DNA from: Sphingomonas rosea
Lineage (GTDB): Bacteria; Pseudomonadota; Alphaproteobacteria; Sphingomonadales; Sphingomonadaceae
Reading direction: 5' to 3'
DNA length: 64,000 nucleotides
Assembly (NCBI RefSeq): GCF_039538065.1
Contig: NZ_BAABBR010000001.1
Coordinates: forward strand, 2,084,501-2,148,500
Below the pieces are notes generated by a model. The model searched no databases, had not been told where the DNA came from, and saw nothing but the letters and a program-made list of their open reading frames with translations. How positions within the stretch are numbered: position 1 is the first letter of the stretch; each line of letters starts with the position of its first letter. This document shows, piece after piece, positions 49,449 through 61,022 of this stretch. The position numbers were made by a program, and so were the translations under genes.

Positions 49449-50735
49449 CTAGAACGCCCGCACCACCCCGAATTCCACTGCCTGGCGGCGGTAGTCGTAG
49501 ATCCCGATGCTGCTCTTGTTGCGCTCGGCGACGAGCTTCACCTGCGGCGCGAAGCCACGGGTCTCCAATTGGCGGAAGGTCGCGCCCAGTTGCGCCCGCA
49601 GCAGGGTGTCACGGCGCTTCTCGGGGTAGAGGAACAGCCGCTCGTCGGCGGTGAGGCGACTGCCCGATAGCGCCAGCGTCAGGCTTGCCCGGCCGACCTC
49701 CCGATAACCGTAGAGCGCAAGGCCGCGCGTCCAGTTGGCGAAGCCCGGGTCGCGCGCGTCGTAGCGTGACAGGCTCGCGCTCCCGCCGACCGCGCCGCGC
49801 GGACCGATCGCCTGGTCGAGCGACAGCGTCGCGCCGTGGATCCAGCCTTCCTCGAGGCGGTTGCGATGGTGGAACAGGCGGGTCGAGGCGAGGCCGACAC
49901 GGCCTTGCGTGCGCGCGCCCAGCGGCTGGAGGAGGTCGGCGCTGACCCCGGCGCTGTCGTTCAGCCGGTCGCCGCCGAACCAGCGCCGTCCGGCATTGGC
50001 GGCGAGGCTGAGGCGGCGCTTGCCGAGCGTCAGCTCCGGCCCGGCGCGGGCGCTGAGGTTGACGTCATTGAATTCGGAGCGGCGGTAGAGATTGGCCGAG
50101 CCGCCGATCGACGCGGTGACGCTGTGACGCCCAAGCGGTGCCCGGACATAGGCCTGGCCCTCGGCGCGAAGCCCCGTGCCGCTCGTCTCGCGCGCGTCGG
50201 GGGACAGGGTGAAGTCGCCGATGATCGTGCCGAGCGTGTCGCTGCTGGTCGCGCGGTTGATGTTGCTGTCGCCCGCGAGGCCGAGGCTCAGCGATCCGCC
50301 GAACGGCTTGACCGATCGCAGCGCCAGCGCCGAGCGCTCGACCAGCAGCCGGACCTCTGGCGGAAGCGGGCCGGCGCTCGCAGCGCGAAGCTGGGCGCGG
50401 GCGGCGTCGAGGTTGCCCATCTGCGCCAGCACCGCGGCGAGCTCGAGCCGGACGCGCTGCGCATCGGGCTTATCGTCGAGGATCCGCCGCAGCAGCACCG
50501 CCGCGGGCTCGAGCCGCTTCAGCCGGACCAGCAGCATGGCGTGGCGGAAGCGGGCTTCGGTGCGGATTTCGAGGTCGGGATCGTTCTCGAGCGCCTCGTA
50601 GGCGGCCTCCACCTCCGCGCTGCGCCCCTCCGCCTCAAGCCGGGCGGCGAGCCCGAACAGCTGGACCGGGGAAAGCTGGACGGCCTGCGGTGCCGGCGCG
50701 GCGACCACCGCCGCCGCGCCCATGAGGATGAGCAT
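49449..50735 (-). CDS. SLAM-family surface lipoprotein assembly modifier (T11SS translocator)
   Basis: 428 residues. An N-terminal TPR-like part (about 20-135: EVEAAYEALENDPDLEIRT, AAVLLRRILDDKPDAQRVRL) is followed by a beta-barrel (about 145-428, DUF560-like) ending EFGVVRAF. This two-part build is that of SLAM proteins, which move lipoproteins across the outer membrane to the cell surface. It lies 9 bp after a large TbpB-like lipoprotein gene, its likely cargo. No TonB receptor gene is adjacent. Confidence 0.82.
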   Translation of the reverse strand: MLILMGAAAVVAAPAPQAVQLSPVQLFGLAARLEAEGRSAEVEAAYEALENDPDLEIRTEARFRHAMLLVRLKRLEPAAVLLRRILDDKPDAQRVRLELAAVLAQMGNLDAARAQLRAASAGPLPPEVRLLVERSALALRSVKPFGGSLSLGLAGDSNINRATSSDTLGTIIGDFTLSPDARETSGTGLRAEGQAYVRAPLGRHSVTASIGGSANLYRRSEFNDVNLSARAGPELTLGKRRLSLAANAGRRWFGGDRLNDSAGVSADLLQPLGARTQGRVGLASTRLFHHRNRLEEGWIHGATLSLDQAIGPRGAVGGSASLSRYDARDPGFANWTRGLALYGYREVGRASLTLALSGSRLTADERLFLYPEKRRDTLLRAQLGATFRQLETRGFAPQVKLVAERNKSSIGIYDYRRQAVEFGVVRAF

Positions 50736-50744
50736 CGCGCCGGC

Positions 50745-53369
50745 TCAGTTCTTCTTGGCGGCGGCGATGCCCGACAGCTGCATCTGCCCGCCCGCGCCGT
50801 CGGGGCCGGCGATCATCCAGGTCGCCCCGACCTCGGCCGCGCCCGGACCGTAGAAGCGGCCGGACATGTTGCCATAGGCGCCGCTGATCGTGCTGCTGGT
50901 GCCATTGCCGAAGAAGCCGTTGCTCGCGACCTGACCGCCGAAGCCGAAGGTCCCGATCGTGGTCGGGGTATTGCCGCTGTTTACCTGCGCGCCGAGCAGC
51001 GAGACGCTGCCCGTCCAGCTCATGGTGCCGAAATTGATCTGGAAGGCGCTCGTGCCCGTGACGTCGACCGTGGCGAAGATGGGGTCGAAGCGGCCGCCGC
51101 CCAACGCCAGACCCGAATAGCTGGCCGTGCCCGAGGCCGGGAGTGTCGAGGGATTGGTCGCGACCCCATAGGTGAAGAGATAGCGGTCGGCGCCGCTATA
51201 GCCCGGGATATTGTAGTTCGGGCGCAGCTCGCCCCAGCTCGAATAGGTCAGCGCGAGCTCGGGATTGGCGCTGCCGGGGACGGACAGGTAGCCGGTGTAG
51301 CCGATGTCGCTGCCGGCCTTGTCGTAATAGGTCCGCGCCGCGGTCGACTTCGCCGCCACCTTGTCGGCGGGGGTCAGCGTGGTGTCGAAGCCGGTGCTGG
51401 TGAAATCATAGGGCTTGCTGTTGAAGCGATAGGTGCCCGCGACCGGATCATAGGTGAGGTCGATCCCGGCCGGGGTCGTCTGGCCGAGCTTCACCGCATC
51501 GACCTTGAAGGTCGTCGCCTGGGTGAGCTGCGCAAGCCCCTTGTCGGCGGCGAGGATGCTGTCGTCGCGAAGGCCGGTGAAGCTTCCGGCGGCCGCGCCG
51601 CCCGCGCCGTCGGTCGCCTTGAAGTTGGCGCCCACTTCCTGCCCGACCGGACCGAAGAACTGGCCCGCGAAGGAGCCGTTATAGGTTCCGACCCCGGTGA
51701 GGGTCAGCGAGCCGTTGAATGCGTTGGCGCTGCTCGACAGCGTGCCCGAACCGGTCAGCTGGCCGTTGGCGGTGGCGGCGGGACGGCCCGACTGGACGTA
51801 ATTCTCGGTGTAGTTGACGCCCGAATCGAGCGTCAGCGCGCCGGTACCGAAGTTGATCCGCATCAGCCCGTTGCCGAGGAAGTTCATGCGGTTGGCGAAG
51901 TCGGCGTCGGCGGCCTGGCCGCGGATCGCGATCTTGTAGGCGCCGTCGCCCGTGCGCGGGACGCCAGCGCTGGTCGTCGGCATGCCGATGATGAAATGCT
52001 GGAGCCGGATGTCGGTCCCGCCGGTCACCCCGGCCGAACTGCTCCAGACGCCGGACCGGACATAGCTGGTGCCGACGTCATTGATCGTCAGGCGGTCGTC
52101 CGCCGTGCTTCCGATCGCATAGACTTCGCCGCTGACGGCATTGGGGCCGAGCCCGGTGAATTGCACGGACCGGTCGGGGGCGATCACGGTGTAGGTCCCG
52201 GTCGCCGCGCTGTAGCTGATGATCAGCGGCGCATCGGACGCGGTCCCGTTCTGCGGCGCGGTGGCGGTCTGGCGATAGTCGAGCCGCGCGCTGCCGACCG
52301 AATACAGGTCGTTCTTGGACACCGTCGTGAAGCTGGTGTTCCCGTAGGTGCCGTCGCGGCGCCCTAGGAGCACGCCGCTGGCGGCATAGGTGGCGCTTTG
52401 CTGGGCGGTCCAGGACGCGCCCACCTCGTCGGCGGCGGGACCGAAGAAGGCGCCCTCGACGGTGCCCGACATGTTGGTGCCGAACTCGTTCAGGAAGAAA
52501 TTGCCCGAGAAGCCGTTGCCGGTCGACGAGATTCTGGCATCGGAGCGGAAGTTGCCGGTGACCGGATCCGGCCCCTTGGTGATGGTGCCGCTGGCAACGA
52601 GAATCCCCTTGCCGAAATCGACATCCATCCGGCCAGCGCCGGTGATGCCCACCACATTGGCCTGCTGGACAATGTAGCCGACGACATCGAGCCCGTAGGA
52701 AGCGGTGCCGGTCCTCGGGACGGCCGCGGCGGGGGTGGGGACGCCATAGACCGTCGATTGGGCCGAGGCGTTCAGCGTAGTGCCCGAGAGAACACTCCGC
52801 TCCCAGAAGGCGCCGCCGACATATTTGTAGGTGAAGCGGCCGCTCGTCCCCGGCTTGAGGAGGGTGAGCGTGTCGGTGGCGGTGGTCCCGTTCTTCTTCA
52901 CATAGACCGTCAGCACCGCATTGCTCTGGGTGCTGTCGATGTCGCTCGGGAGGAAGGTCAGCGTGCGACCGTTGACCGTCAGCGTATAGCCCGCGGTGGC
53001 GGCGTCATAGGCGATGGTCAGCGTCTTCTGCGCCACCGTCGACGTGCCCGCCTCGGTGATGACGTCCGCCGTCAGCGCGATCTCGGCGTTGCGGTTGAAG
53101 AAGGTTTCGCTGACGAGCGGCCCGAGCAGGTTCACGTTGCTCGGCGTGGGCGTGGGCGTCGGCGTCGGTGTGGGTGTCGGAGTGGGCGTCGGCGTGGGTG
53201 TTGGCGTCGGCGTCGGTGTCGGAGTTGGTGTCGGTGTGGGCGTGGGTGTCGGCGTCGGCGTGGGCGTCACCGGGGGCGTCGGGGTGCTTCCAACACCGCC
53301 GCCACCGCCGCCGCACGCCGAGAGCATGACGACGAGGCCGACGAGCGGCAGGTTACGCAAACTACGCAT
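50745..53369 (-). CDS. surface lipoprotein with three TbpB-like modules and a Thr-Pro linker
   Basis: 874 residues. The lipobox is LSAC, followed by a Gly run and about 45 residues of Thr-Pro repeats. Then come three modules, each ending in the same signature: [13 protein letters not shown] (about 307), [13 protein letters not shown] (about 571) and [13 protein letters not shown] (about 840). Spacing is about 265 residues. This signature belongs to the TbpB-type beta-barrel lipoproteins that SLAM exports. Three copies in one protein is more than the usual one or two. It is expected to be displayed on the cell surface; the ligand is unknown. The next gene encodes the SLAM. Confidence 0.8.
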   Translation of the reverse strand: MRSLRNLPLVGLVVMLSACGGGGGGVGSTPTPPVTPTPTPTPTPTPTPTPTPTPTPTPTPTPTPTPTPTPTPTPTPSNVNLLGPLVSETFFNRNAEIALTADVITEAGTSTVAQKTLTIAYDAATAGYTLTVNGRTLTFLPSDIDSTQSNAVLTVYVKKNGTTATDTLTLLKPGTSGRFTYKYVGGAFWERSVLSGTTLNASAQSTVYGVPTPAAAVPRTGTASYGLDVVGYIVQQANVVGITGAGRMDVDFGKGILVASGTITKGPDPVTGNFRSDARISSTGNGFSGNFFLNEFGTNMSGTVEGAFFGPAADEVGASWTAQQSATYAASGVLLGRRDGTYGNTSFTTVSKNDLYSVGSARLDYRQTATAPQNGTASDAPLIISYSAATGTYTVIAPDRSVQFTGLGPNAVSGEVYAIGSTADDRLTINDVGTSYVRSGVWSSSAGVTGGTDIRLQHFIIGMPTTSAGVPRTGDGAYKIAIRGQAADADFANRMNFLGNGLMRINFGTGALTLDSGVNYTENYVQSGRPAATANGQLTGSGTLSSSANAFNGSLTLTGVGTYNGSFAGQFFGPVGQEVGANFKATDGAGGAAAGSFTGLRDDSILAADKGLAQLTQATTFKVDAVKLGQTTPAGIDLTYDPVAGTYRFNSKPYDFTSTGFDTTLTPADKVAAKSTAARTYYDKAGSDIGYTGYLSVPGSANPELALTYSSWGELRPNYNIPGYSGADRYLFTYGVATNPSTLPASGTASYSGLALGGGRFDPIFATVDVTGTSAFQINFGTMSWTGSVSLLGAQVNSGNTPTTIGTFGFGGQVASNGFFGNGTSSTISGAYGNMSGRFYGPGAAEVGATWMIAGPDGAGGQMQLSGIAAAKKN
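53143..53283. repeat. hexanucleotide tandem repeat encoding (Thr-Pro)n
   Basis: Near-perfect GGYGTS units (plus strand) run for about 140 bp inside the surface lipoprotein gene, encoding alternating Thr and Pro. Repeats in multiples of 6 bp change linker length without shifting the frame. Confidence 0.85.
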
Positions 53370-53457
53370 GATTAAGTCCCCCTGAAACGCGAAATACCCC
53401 GAGCGTTCGCCGGAATTCTGTCAAACCCGTTCCGGGCCCGCAAGGGGGTGGTGCCGT

Positions 53458-54003
53458 TCAGCCGCCGGGTGCGGCAGCAAGGTCACGGACGAGTACCGGC
53501 TCGTAGTGCGGGCCGTGGCGGGTGAGGTGGCTTTCGAACAGGGTGAAGCGGGTGACGGGCCAGGGCTCGCCGCCCAGATCGCCGTGGGCACGGAGCCAAG
53601 GGCCGAGGTCCGGCGCCGGGCCGCTCCAGCGCGCGAGCGTGATGTGCGGCACGAAAGCGCGGGTCTCGGGCGGGGCGCCGGCCGACTGGACCGCGCGCTT
53701 GATCTTGCGGGCGAGCGCCGCCACGGGTTCGCGCGGTTCGACCCCTGCCCAGAGCGCGCCCGAGCCCTTGTGATGAAACTGGCCGACCCCGTTCAACCTG
53801 AGCGTGAAGGCGTAAGCGTGGAGCGAGGCGAGCGCATGGGCCACGTCTTCGGCGAGGTCGCCGTCGACATTGCCGATGAAGCGCAGGGTGAGGTGCAACT
53901 GCTCGGCCTCGGTCCAGCGCAGCGCGTCGGGGCCGTCCATGCAGTCGAGCAACCGCTCCGAGACGGACGGCGGGACGGGCAGGGCAACGAACAGGCGATG
54001 CAT
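53458..54003 (-). CDS. thpR: RNA 2',3'-cyclic phosphodiesterase
   Basis: 181 residues. The two catalytic HxTx motifs are HLTLRF and HITLAR, at the usual distance; MHRLFVALPVP is the standard start (an ATG two codons upstream is possible). The family opens 2',3'-cyclic RNA ends. Confidence 0.93.
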   Translation of the reverse strand: MHRLFVALPVPPSVSERLLDCMDGPDALRWTEAEQLHLTLRFIGNVDGDLAEDVAHALASLHAYAFTLRLNGVGQFHHKGSGALWAGVEPREPVAALARKIKRAVQSAGAPPETRAFVPHITLARWSGPAPDLGPWLRAHGDLGGEPWPVTRFTLFESHLTRHGPHYEPVLVRDLAAAPGG

Positions 54004-54073
54004 TGCCATACCCTAGCCGAACCGCAGACGGCTTCATCCCCTCGACGAACGGCGGCACGCCGGCCGATAATTC

Positions 54074-54102
54074 TTGAAACCGGGCGACCCCTCAACGATA
54101 TA
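54074..54102 (+). promoter_or_regulatory. probable promoter of the Bax-inhibitor gene
   Basis: TTGAAA (54074-54079) and GATATA (54097-54102) are 17 bp apart, 50 bp before the start codon at 54152. Confidence 0.45.
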
Positions 54103-54151
54103 TGGTCACGTGGACGGGCCATATCGGCCCGCCGACAACGGAGCATATCAA

Positions 54152-54883
54152 ATGCAGAACTGGTCTGACCCGCGAACGACGACCGCTTACGAGCCGGCCG
54201 CCTCGGTCGGCGTGCCGCGCGCGGCCCGCGATGCGGGCCTGCGGTCCTACATGCTGAGCGTCTACAACTACATGGCCAGCGGCGTGCTGCTGACGGGCAT
54301 CGTCGCGCTGCTGTTCGCCTCGAGCGGTCTGGCCCAGCAGGTGCTGGCGACCCCGCTGCGCTGGGTGATCATGCTCGCGCCGCTCGGCTTCGTCATGGCG
54401 ATGAGCTTCGGCCTCAACCGGATGAAGACCTCGACGCTGCAACTGCTGTTCTGGGCCTTCACGGTCGCGATGGGCCTGTCGCTCAGCTCGATCTTCCTGG
54501 TCTACACCGGCACCAGCATCGCAACGACCTTCTTCGCCGTCGCCGCGGCCTTCGCCGGCCTCAGCCTCTACGGCTACACCACCAAGAAGGACCTGTCGGG
54601 CTTCGGCACCTTCCTGATCATGGGCGTGGTCGGCCTGTTCGTCGCCATGCTGATCAACCTGTTCGTGCAGTCGACCGCGCTGCAGATGGCGATCAGCGTG
54701 ATCGGCGTCCTGATCTTCGCGGGCCTCACCGCCTATGACACGCAGAAGATCAAGAGCATGTACGCCTATGTCGCCGGCACCGACATGATGGGCAAAGTCG
54801 TGATCATGGGGGCGCTGAACCTGTATCTCGACTTCGTGAACATGTTCACCTTCCTGCTGCAGTTCCTCGGCGACCGCCGCTAA
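54152..54883 (+). CDS. Bax inhibitor-1/YccA-family membrane protein
   Basis: 243 residues with about seven transmembrane helices. GYTTKKDLSGFGTFLIMGVV and GLTAYDTQKIKSMY with a final LYLDFVNMFTFLLQFLG are family hallmarks; the Asp pair forms the proposed Ca2+/pH sensor. The ATG at 54152 gives MQNWSDPR; upstream in-frame sequence overlaps the promoter. Confidence 0.92.
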   Translation: MQNWSDPRTTTAYEPAASVGVPRAARDAGLRSYMLSVYNYMASGVLLTGIVALLFASSGLAQQVLATPLRWVIMLAPLGFVMAMSFGLNRMKTSTLQLLFWAFTVAMGLSLSSIFLVYTGTSIATTFFAVAAAFAGLSLYGYTTKKDLSGFGTFLIMGVVGLFVAMLINLFVQSTALQMAISVIGVLIFAGLTAYDTQKIKSMYAYVAGTDMMGKVVIMGALNLYLDFVNMFTFLLQFLGDRR

Positions 54884-54907
54884 GCTGCATCAGCGCTGAA
54901 AGAAAAA

Positions 54908-54938
54908 GGGCTCGGCGGGCGACCGCCGGGCCCTTTTT
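54908..54938 (+). terminator. rho-independent terminator of the Bax-inhibitor gene
   Basis: GGGCTCGGCGG (54908-54918) pairs with CCGCCGGGCCC (54923-54933) around a 4-nt loop, followed by five T; five A precede the stem, so it may be two-way. Confidence 0.92.
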
Positions 54939-54981
54939 CGTGCCCGCGCGGTTGGAGCGCGCGGAGAGGAGACACGATGTG

Positions 54982-55695
54982 ATGCGCGCGATCGACGTCA
55001 GCAGCTGGCAGGGCCTGCTCTCGACCGTCCTCGGCCTCGTGCTGATCACGCTCCTGGGCGTCGGCATCCGGCTTCTCCTGATGATGACGCTGCAGCAGCG
55101 GCGCGAGCGCGAGAACCGCCAGATCAACGAGCGGCTGCGGACGCTGATCGCGGCCTATCGCGCGCTCGGCGGCTCCTTCACCGGCGACCTCGCGGTCGAT
55201 CCGACGCACCTGCGCGACCTCCTTCGAAGCGGCGCCGGCGAGGCGGAAGGCGCGAGCCCGCGCGGCGGCTCCGACCGGGCCCGGCGGATGCGCGACGCGG
55301 TCGAGGCGGCATTGTCCGACATCATTCTGCTCGGGACCGACGACCAGGTTCGGCTCGCGGCCCGCGCCGCGGCCGAGCTTGCCGAGGGCCGGCCGGTCCA
55401 TACCGCCGAACTGGTGGTCTCGCTCCGCGATTTCATCCGCGCCGCGCTCGGCCTCGCCGCCATTCCCAGCGACGTCGTCATCCCGCGTCAGGGCCCGACC
55501 CGGCCATCGTCGGGTGGGGGTGGTAGGGACCGCGGCGGCGACGGTGGGCAAGGCCGTGGCGGCGGTGGTGGTGGCGGTGGCGGTGGCGGTGGAGCAATGG
55601 GCGGAATGGCGGCCGGCATGGGGATGAGCATGGGCGGCATGGGGCTCGGCCTCGGCCACCGCCTCGACGACGAGCCCGACGGCGCTCGCCCGTAA
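54982..55695 (+). CDS. membrane-anchored hypothetical protein with Gly-rich tail
   Basis: 237 residues. One N-terminal transmembrane helix (LLSTVLGLVLITLLGVGIRL), a helical middle (RRERENRQINERLRTLIAAY, then SDRARRMRDAVEAALSDIIL) and a Gly/Met-rich tail (GGGGGGGGAMGGMAAG). No family recognised. AGGAG at 54967-54971 fits the ATG at 54982 or the GTG one codon earlier. Confidence 0.7.
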   Translation: MRAIDVSSWQGLLSTVLGLVLITLLGVGIRLLLMMTLQQRRERENRQINERLRTLIAAYRALGGSFTGDLAVDPTHLRDLLRSGAGEAEGASPRGGSDRARRMRDAVEAALSDIILLGTDDQVRLAARAAAELAEGRPVHTAELVVSLRDFIRAALGLAAIPSDVVIPRQGPTRPSSGGGGRDRGGDGGQGRGGGGGGGGGGGGAMGGMAAGMGMSMGGMGLGLGHRLDDEPDGARP

Positions 55696-55781
55696 GCGAT
55701 ACGGCCAAGCGAACAGCGTGGACCGATCCGCCGCGAGCCGTCATTGATGCGGTAACAGACTAGGACCGGAGGAGAGCCAGC

Positions 55782-56645
55782 ATGTGCGAGACCGACAAGG
55801 GGCGTTTCATCGTCGACACCGACATGACCCGGCGCGGGCTGATGATCGGGCTGACCAGCGTCGCCGCCGCGACCGGGCTGCCGGGCCTCGCGCTCGCCGC
55901 CAATGTCACGGAAAGCGACGTCGTCGTGCCGACCCCCGACGGACAGGCCGATGCGGCGCTGTTCCATCCGGCGGGCAAGGGCAGCTGGCCGGCCGTCCTC
56001 ATTTGGACCGACATCCTGGGCTTGCGTCCCGTGTTCCGCGAGATGGGCCGGCGCCTCGCCGCGCAGGGCTATGTCGTGCTCGTCCCCAATCCCTATTACC
56101 GCGCGAAGAAGGCGCCGGTCGTCTCGGGCTCGGTCGATTTCTCCGACCGCGAGGCGATGAAGCCGGTGATGGAATATCGCGCCCAGCTGACCGACGAGCG
56201 GATCGATGCGGACGCCAGGGCCTATCTCGCCTTCCTCGACGCGCAGAAGGTGACCAACCGCCGCAAGGGCGCGGGTGTCCAGGGCTATTGCATGGGCGGG
56301 CCCTTCACCTTCCGGACGGCCGCGGCGGTGCCGGGTCGGATCCGGGCGGCGGCGAGCTTCCACGGGGGCGGGCTCGTCACCGACAAGCCGAACAGCCCGC
56401 ACCTCCTCGTGCCTTCGACCAACGCCGACTTCCTCGTCGCGATCGCGCAGAACGACGACAAGAAGCAGCCCGACGCAAAAGGCCAGCTCCGCGCCGCCTT
56501 CGCCAAGGCCAGGCGCCGGGCCGAGATCGAGGTCTATCCCGCCGACCACGGCTGGTGCGTCCCCGGAAGCCAGGCCTATAACGAGGCGGCGGCCGAAAAG
56601 GCCTGGACTCGGCTCTCCTCGCTCTACCGCGCGCGGCTCGCCTAG
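55782..56645 (+). CDS. dienelactone-hydrolase-family protein, exported
   Basis: 287 residues. A Tat-like signal (TRRGLMIGLTSVAAATGLPG) precedes an alpha/beta-hydrolase fold with the Cys nucleophile in GYCMGG and the His in YPADHGWC. It probably acts in the periplasm on an ester or lactone. Its stop overlaps the stop of the convergent gst gene by 4 bp. Confidence 0.85.
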   Translation: MCETDKGRFIVDTDMTRRGLMIGLTSVAAATGLPGLALAANVTESDVVVPTPDGQADAALFHPAGKGSWPAVLIWTDILGLRPVFREMGRRLAAQGYVVLVPNPYYRAKKAPVVSGSVDFSDREAMKPVMEYRAQLTDERIDADARAYLAFLDAQKVTNRRKGAGVQGYCMGGPFTFRTAAAVPGRIRAAASFHGGGLVTDKPNSPHLLVPSTNADFLVAIAQNDDKKQPDAKGQLRAAFAKARRRAEIEVYPADHGWCVPGSQAYNEAAAEKAWTRLSSLYRARLA

Positions 56646-57271
56646 GCGGGAACGGCGGCCTTCATCGCCTCGGCCGCCTCGGTGTCGAGCTGCTGGCCGC
56701 GGCGATAGGCGTCGCGGTCGGTGCAGCGCGCGACATAGGCCTGCAATGTCGGCGAGCCGGTGATCATCCCGAAGCGCATCATGAAGCCGAGCTCGCTCGC
56801 CAGATAGAGGTCGGCCGCCGAGAAGGTGCCGGTGACATAGTCGCGGTCGCCGAGCATCCGATCGAGCGCCTCGAACACCAGCGCCTCGTTGCCGTGGCCG
56901 AACATCCGCTGCTTGTCGGCGGGCGGCTCATACTGGATCGCCTTCAGGCTGAAGGTCATCTCGAGCGGGCCGGCGGCGAAGAAGAGATAGCGATAATAGT
57001 CCGCGCGGTCGGTGAGGGCGGGGGCGAGGCCCGCGTCCGGAAAGGCGTCGGCGAGATAGGCGCAGATGGCCGCGACCTCGGTCACGACCTTGCCGTCGTG
57101 GACGATCGCCGGGATCTTCATCATCGGATTGATCGCGCGATAGGCGTCGCCCTTCAGCGTGGTCGCGTAATCGAGGATTTCGGTCCGGTAGGGCGCGCCC
57201 ACCTCCTCCAGCATCCATCGGACGATCTGCCCGCGCGACTGCGGGTTGGTGTAAAAGACGAGGTCGGACAT
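56642..57271 (-). CDS. glutathione S-transferase family protein
   Basis: 209 residues. The thioredoxin-like half begins LVFYTNPQSRGQIVRWMLEE and has NPMMKIPAIVHDG and EVAAICAYLADAFP; the helical half follows. The ATG at 57271 gives the family start. Its specific substrate is unknown. Confidence 0.9.
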   Translation of the reverse strand: MSDLVFYTNPQSRGQIVRWMLEEVGAPYRTEILDYATTLKGDAYRAINPMMKIPAIVHDGKVVTEVAAICAYLADAFPDAGLAPALTDRADYYRYLFFAAGPLEMTFSLKAIQYEPPADKQRMFGHGNEALVFEALDRMLGDRDYVTGTFSAADLYLASELGFMMRFGMITGSPTLQAYVARCTDRDAYRRGQQLDTEAAEAMKAAVPA

Positions 57272-57349
57272 CGGCGCTTCCCCTGCACGAGTGAACAAAA
57301 AGAGAACTACGCTTCGTGAGCGGCATTCGCAAGCGGGGGTTGGGGCCGA

Positions 57350-59097
57350 TCAGGCAGCCTTCTTCCTGGCCTCCTCGGCGGTCCAGTCGCGGAAGCGATC
57401 GACCGCGTCGGACTGCATCAGGAGCTTGCCCGCCGGGTCGATGGTGAAGGGCGTGTCAACCGCCGGAAGCGTCAGCGTCCCGCGCCCGCCGGTCATCGGG
57501 ACAGTCTCGACCCGGTCGCCGACGCGCACCTCGACCGGCATCGGGAAGGGCCTGCCCCCTTGCGTGCGCCACTGCAGCTGCACCCGGTTGCCTGCCTGTG
57601 TCGTCACCAGCCGCGGGAGCCTGGCCGAGCGGATGTAGACGTCGAAGAACCACCGCAGGTCGCGGCCCGTCTCCTCGTTGACGAGACGGACATATTCCTC
57701 GGTCGTCCCGAAGCGTGTGGTGAAGTTGCCGGGGCGGGGATCGGGGCGGCCGTAGACCAGCCGCCGGGTCGCGCGGAAGAAAGGCTCGTCGCCGATCAGG
57801 TTGCGCAACGTGTGGAGCGCGTAGGCGCCCTTGTAGTAGATGTCGGTGCCCGGCCCGACCTTGCTGTCATAGACCTGCTTCTCGAGCATGTGGTGGCCGG
57901 TGGCGATCGGGAACTTGTTCTGGATCAACGCCCGCTGCTTCCACAGCCAGGCGTCGTAGGGCAGGTCACCAAGGCGGTCGCGAATGCTGAGCGCCTGCAT
58001 GTAGGTGCCGAAGCCTTCGTGCAGCCACATGTCGTCCCAGTCGGCATTGGTCAGCTGGTTGCCGAACCATTCGTGCGCGAATTCGTGGTGGAACAGCCAG
58101 TCGAAGCCTTCGGCCGCCGGCTTGTAGCCATTGCCATAAGCGTTGATCGTCTGGTGCTCCATGCCGAGGTGCGGGGTCTCGACCGCCGCGACCTTTTCGC
58201 TGCCGAAGGGGTAGGGGCCGATCGTCCGCTCGTACCAGTCGAGCGTCGGTCCGAATTCGGCGAACAGCGCCTTCGCCTTGGCGTCTTCGCCCGGCAGGTA
58301 GAAATAGAAGACGGGGATGACGTTGCCGAAGCGGCTGCGATGCTCCTCGCGAAGCACCTTGTAGGGCGCGATGTTGAGCGCGATCGCGTAGTTGTTCGGA
58401 TTGCTCGTGCGCCAGTTCCAGGTCGGGCGGCCGTCCGCAGCGCGGGTCAGGCCGGTGAAGCGTCCGTTCGAGGGGGCGACGAGGCCCTTGGGCACGGTGA
58501 TGTGGAGGTCGACCGTGCCGACCTCGACCAGGCTGTTGTCGATGCACGGCCAGAAGAGGTCGCAGCCCTCGCCTTCGACTGCAGTCGCCACCCATGGCGC
58601 CCCGGCGGGGGTCTTCGACCAGACGAAACCGCCGTCCCACGGCGCCTTTTTCGCGACATGCGGCTGGCCGGCGTAGGCGATGCGCAACGCCAGCTTCTCG
58701 CCGGCGGCATAGGAGCGCGGGAGGGTGACGGTGAGCCGCCCTTCCGGATTGTCGAACCTGGCGTCCTTGCCGTCGGCGGTGAGCGAGGAAATAGCGAAGC
58801 GCGGATCGAGGTCGAGCTGGAGCTTGTCGATCGGCTTCAGCACGTCGAACCGCAAGGTCGCGATCCCGCCCAGCGCCTTCTTCGCCGGGTCGACATCGAA
58901 GGCGAGGTCGGCAGCGGCGAAGCGGACCGATCGCTGCTCGGCGGTCAGCGGATGACCGGTGTCGGCGGTCCATTCGCTGAGCACGTCCTCCTTGGCCCGC
59001 CCGTGCCACCACCAGGCCAGCGCGGCGACCAAGCCGGCGACAAGGAGGACGATCAGCAGGACCCGGCCGGAGCGCGGGCCCCGGCCGGCCGTGCTGC

Positions 59098-59101
<4 letters not shown>
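57350..59101 (-). CDS. M1-family aminopeptidase, membrane-anchored
   Basis: 583 residues. An N-terminal transmembrane helix (LLIVLLVAGLVAALAWWW) precedes the M1 domains. The zinc site is HHEFAHEW with the third ligand in WLHEGF; LGMEHQT takes the place of the GAMEN exopeptidase motif. The start is TTG at 59101, whose TTGA overlaps the stop of the M28 gene, so both peptidases are probably translated together. Confidence 0.92.
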
Positions 59102-60792
<1,691 letters not shown>

Positions 60793-61022
60793 AAGCGCAC
60801 TCCAAATATGGGGTGGAGGAGATTCTCAAGCCCGCGGTTCATGCAGCGCATGGGGGCGGGTGAAAAGGGCTTTGTCGCGCATCGCCGGAAAGCCGGGCGT
60901 CCGTTCGCTAGTGCAACGAAATTGGTCTGCTATAGGTTGGACAAGCCGACTCGCGGCCGCCGCCATCCGACGACGACCCTGTTCGAGAGCTTTCACCAGG
61001 CACAGGTTCGCAAGCAGTCCCC

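Noticed and set aside
49836..52367. 843-codon open frame antisense to the SLAM and lipoprotein genes
   Set aside because: Composition is that of a mirrored coding strand, with no signal, motif or ribosome site.
53143..53283. CRISPR array or promoter repeats
   Set aside because: Units are 6 bp without spacers and encode Thr-Pro in the frame of a lipoprotein gene.
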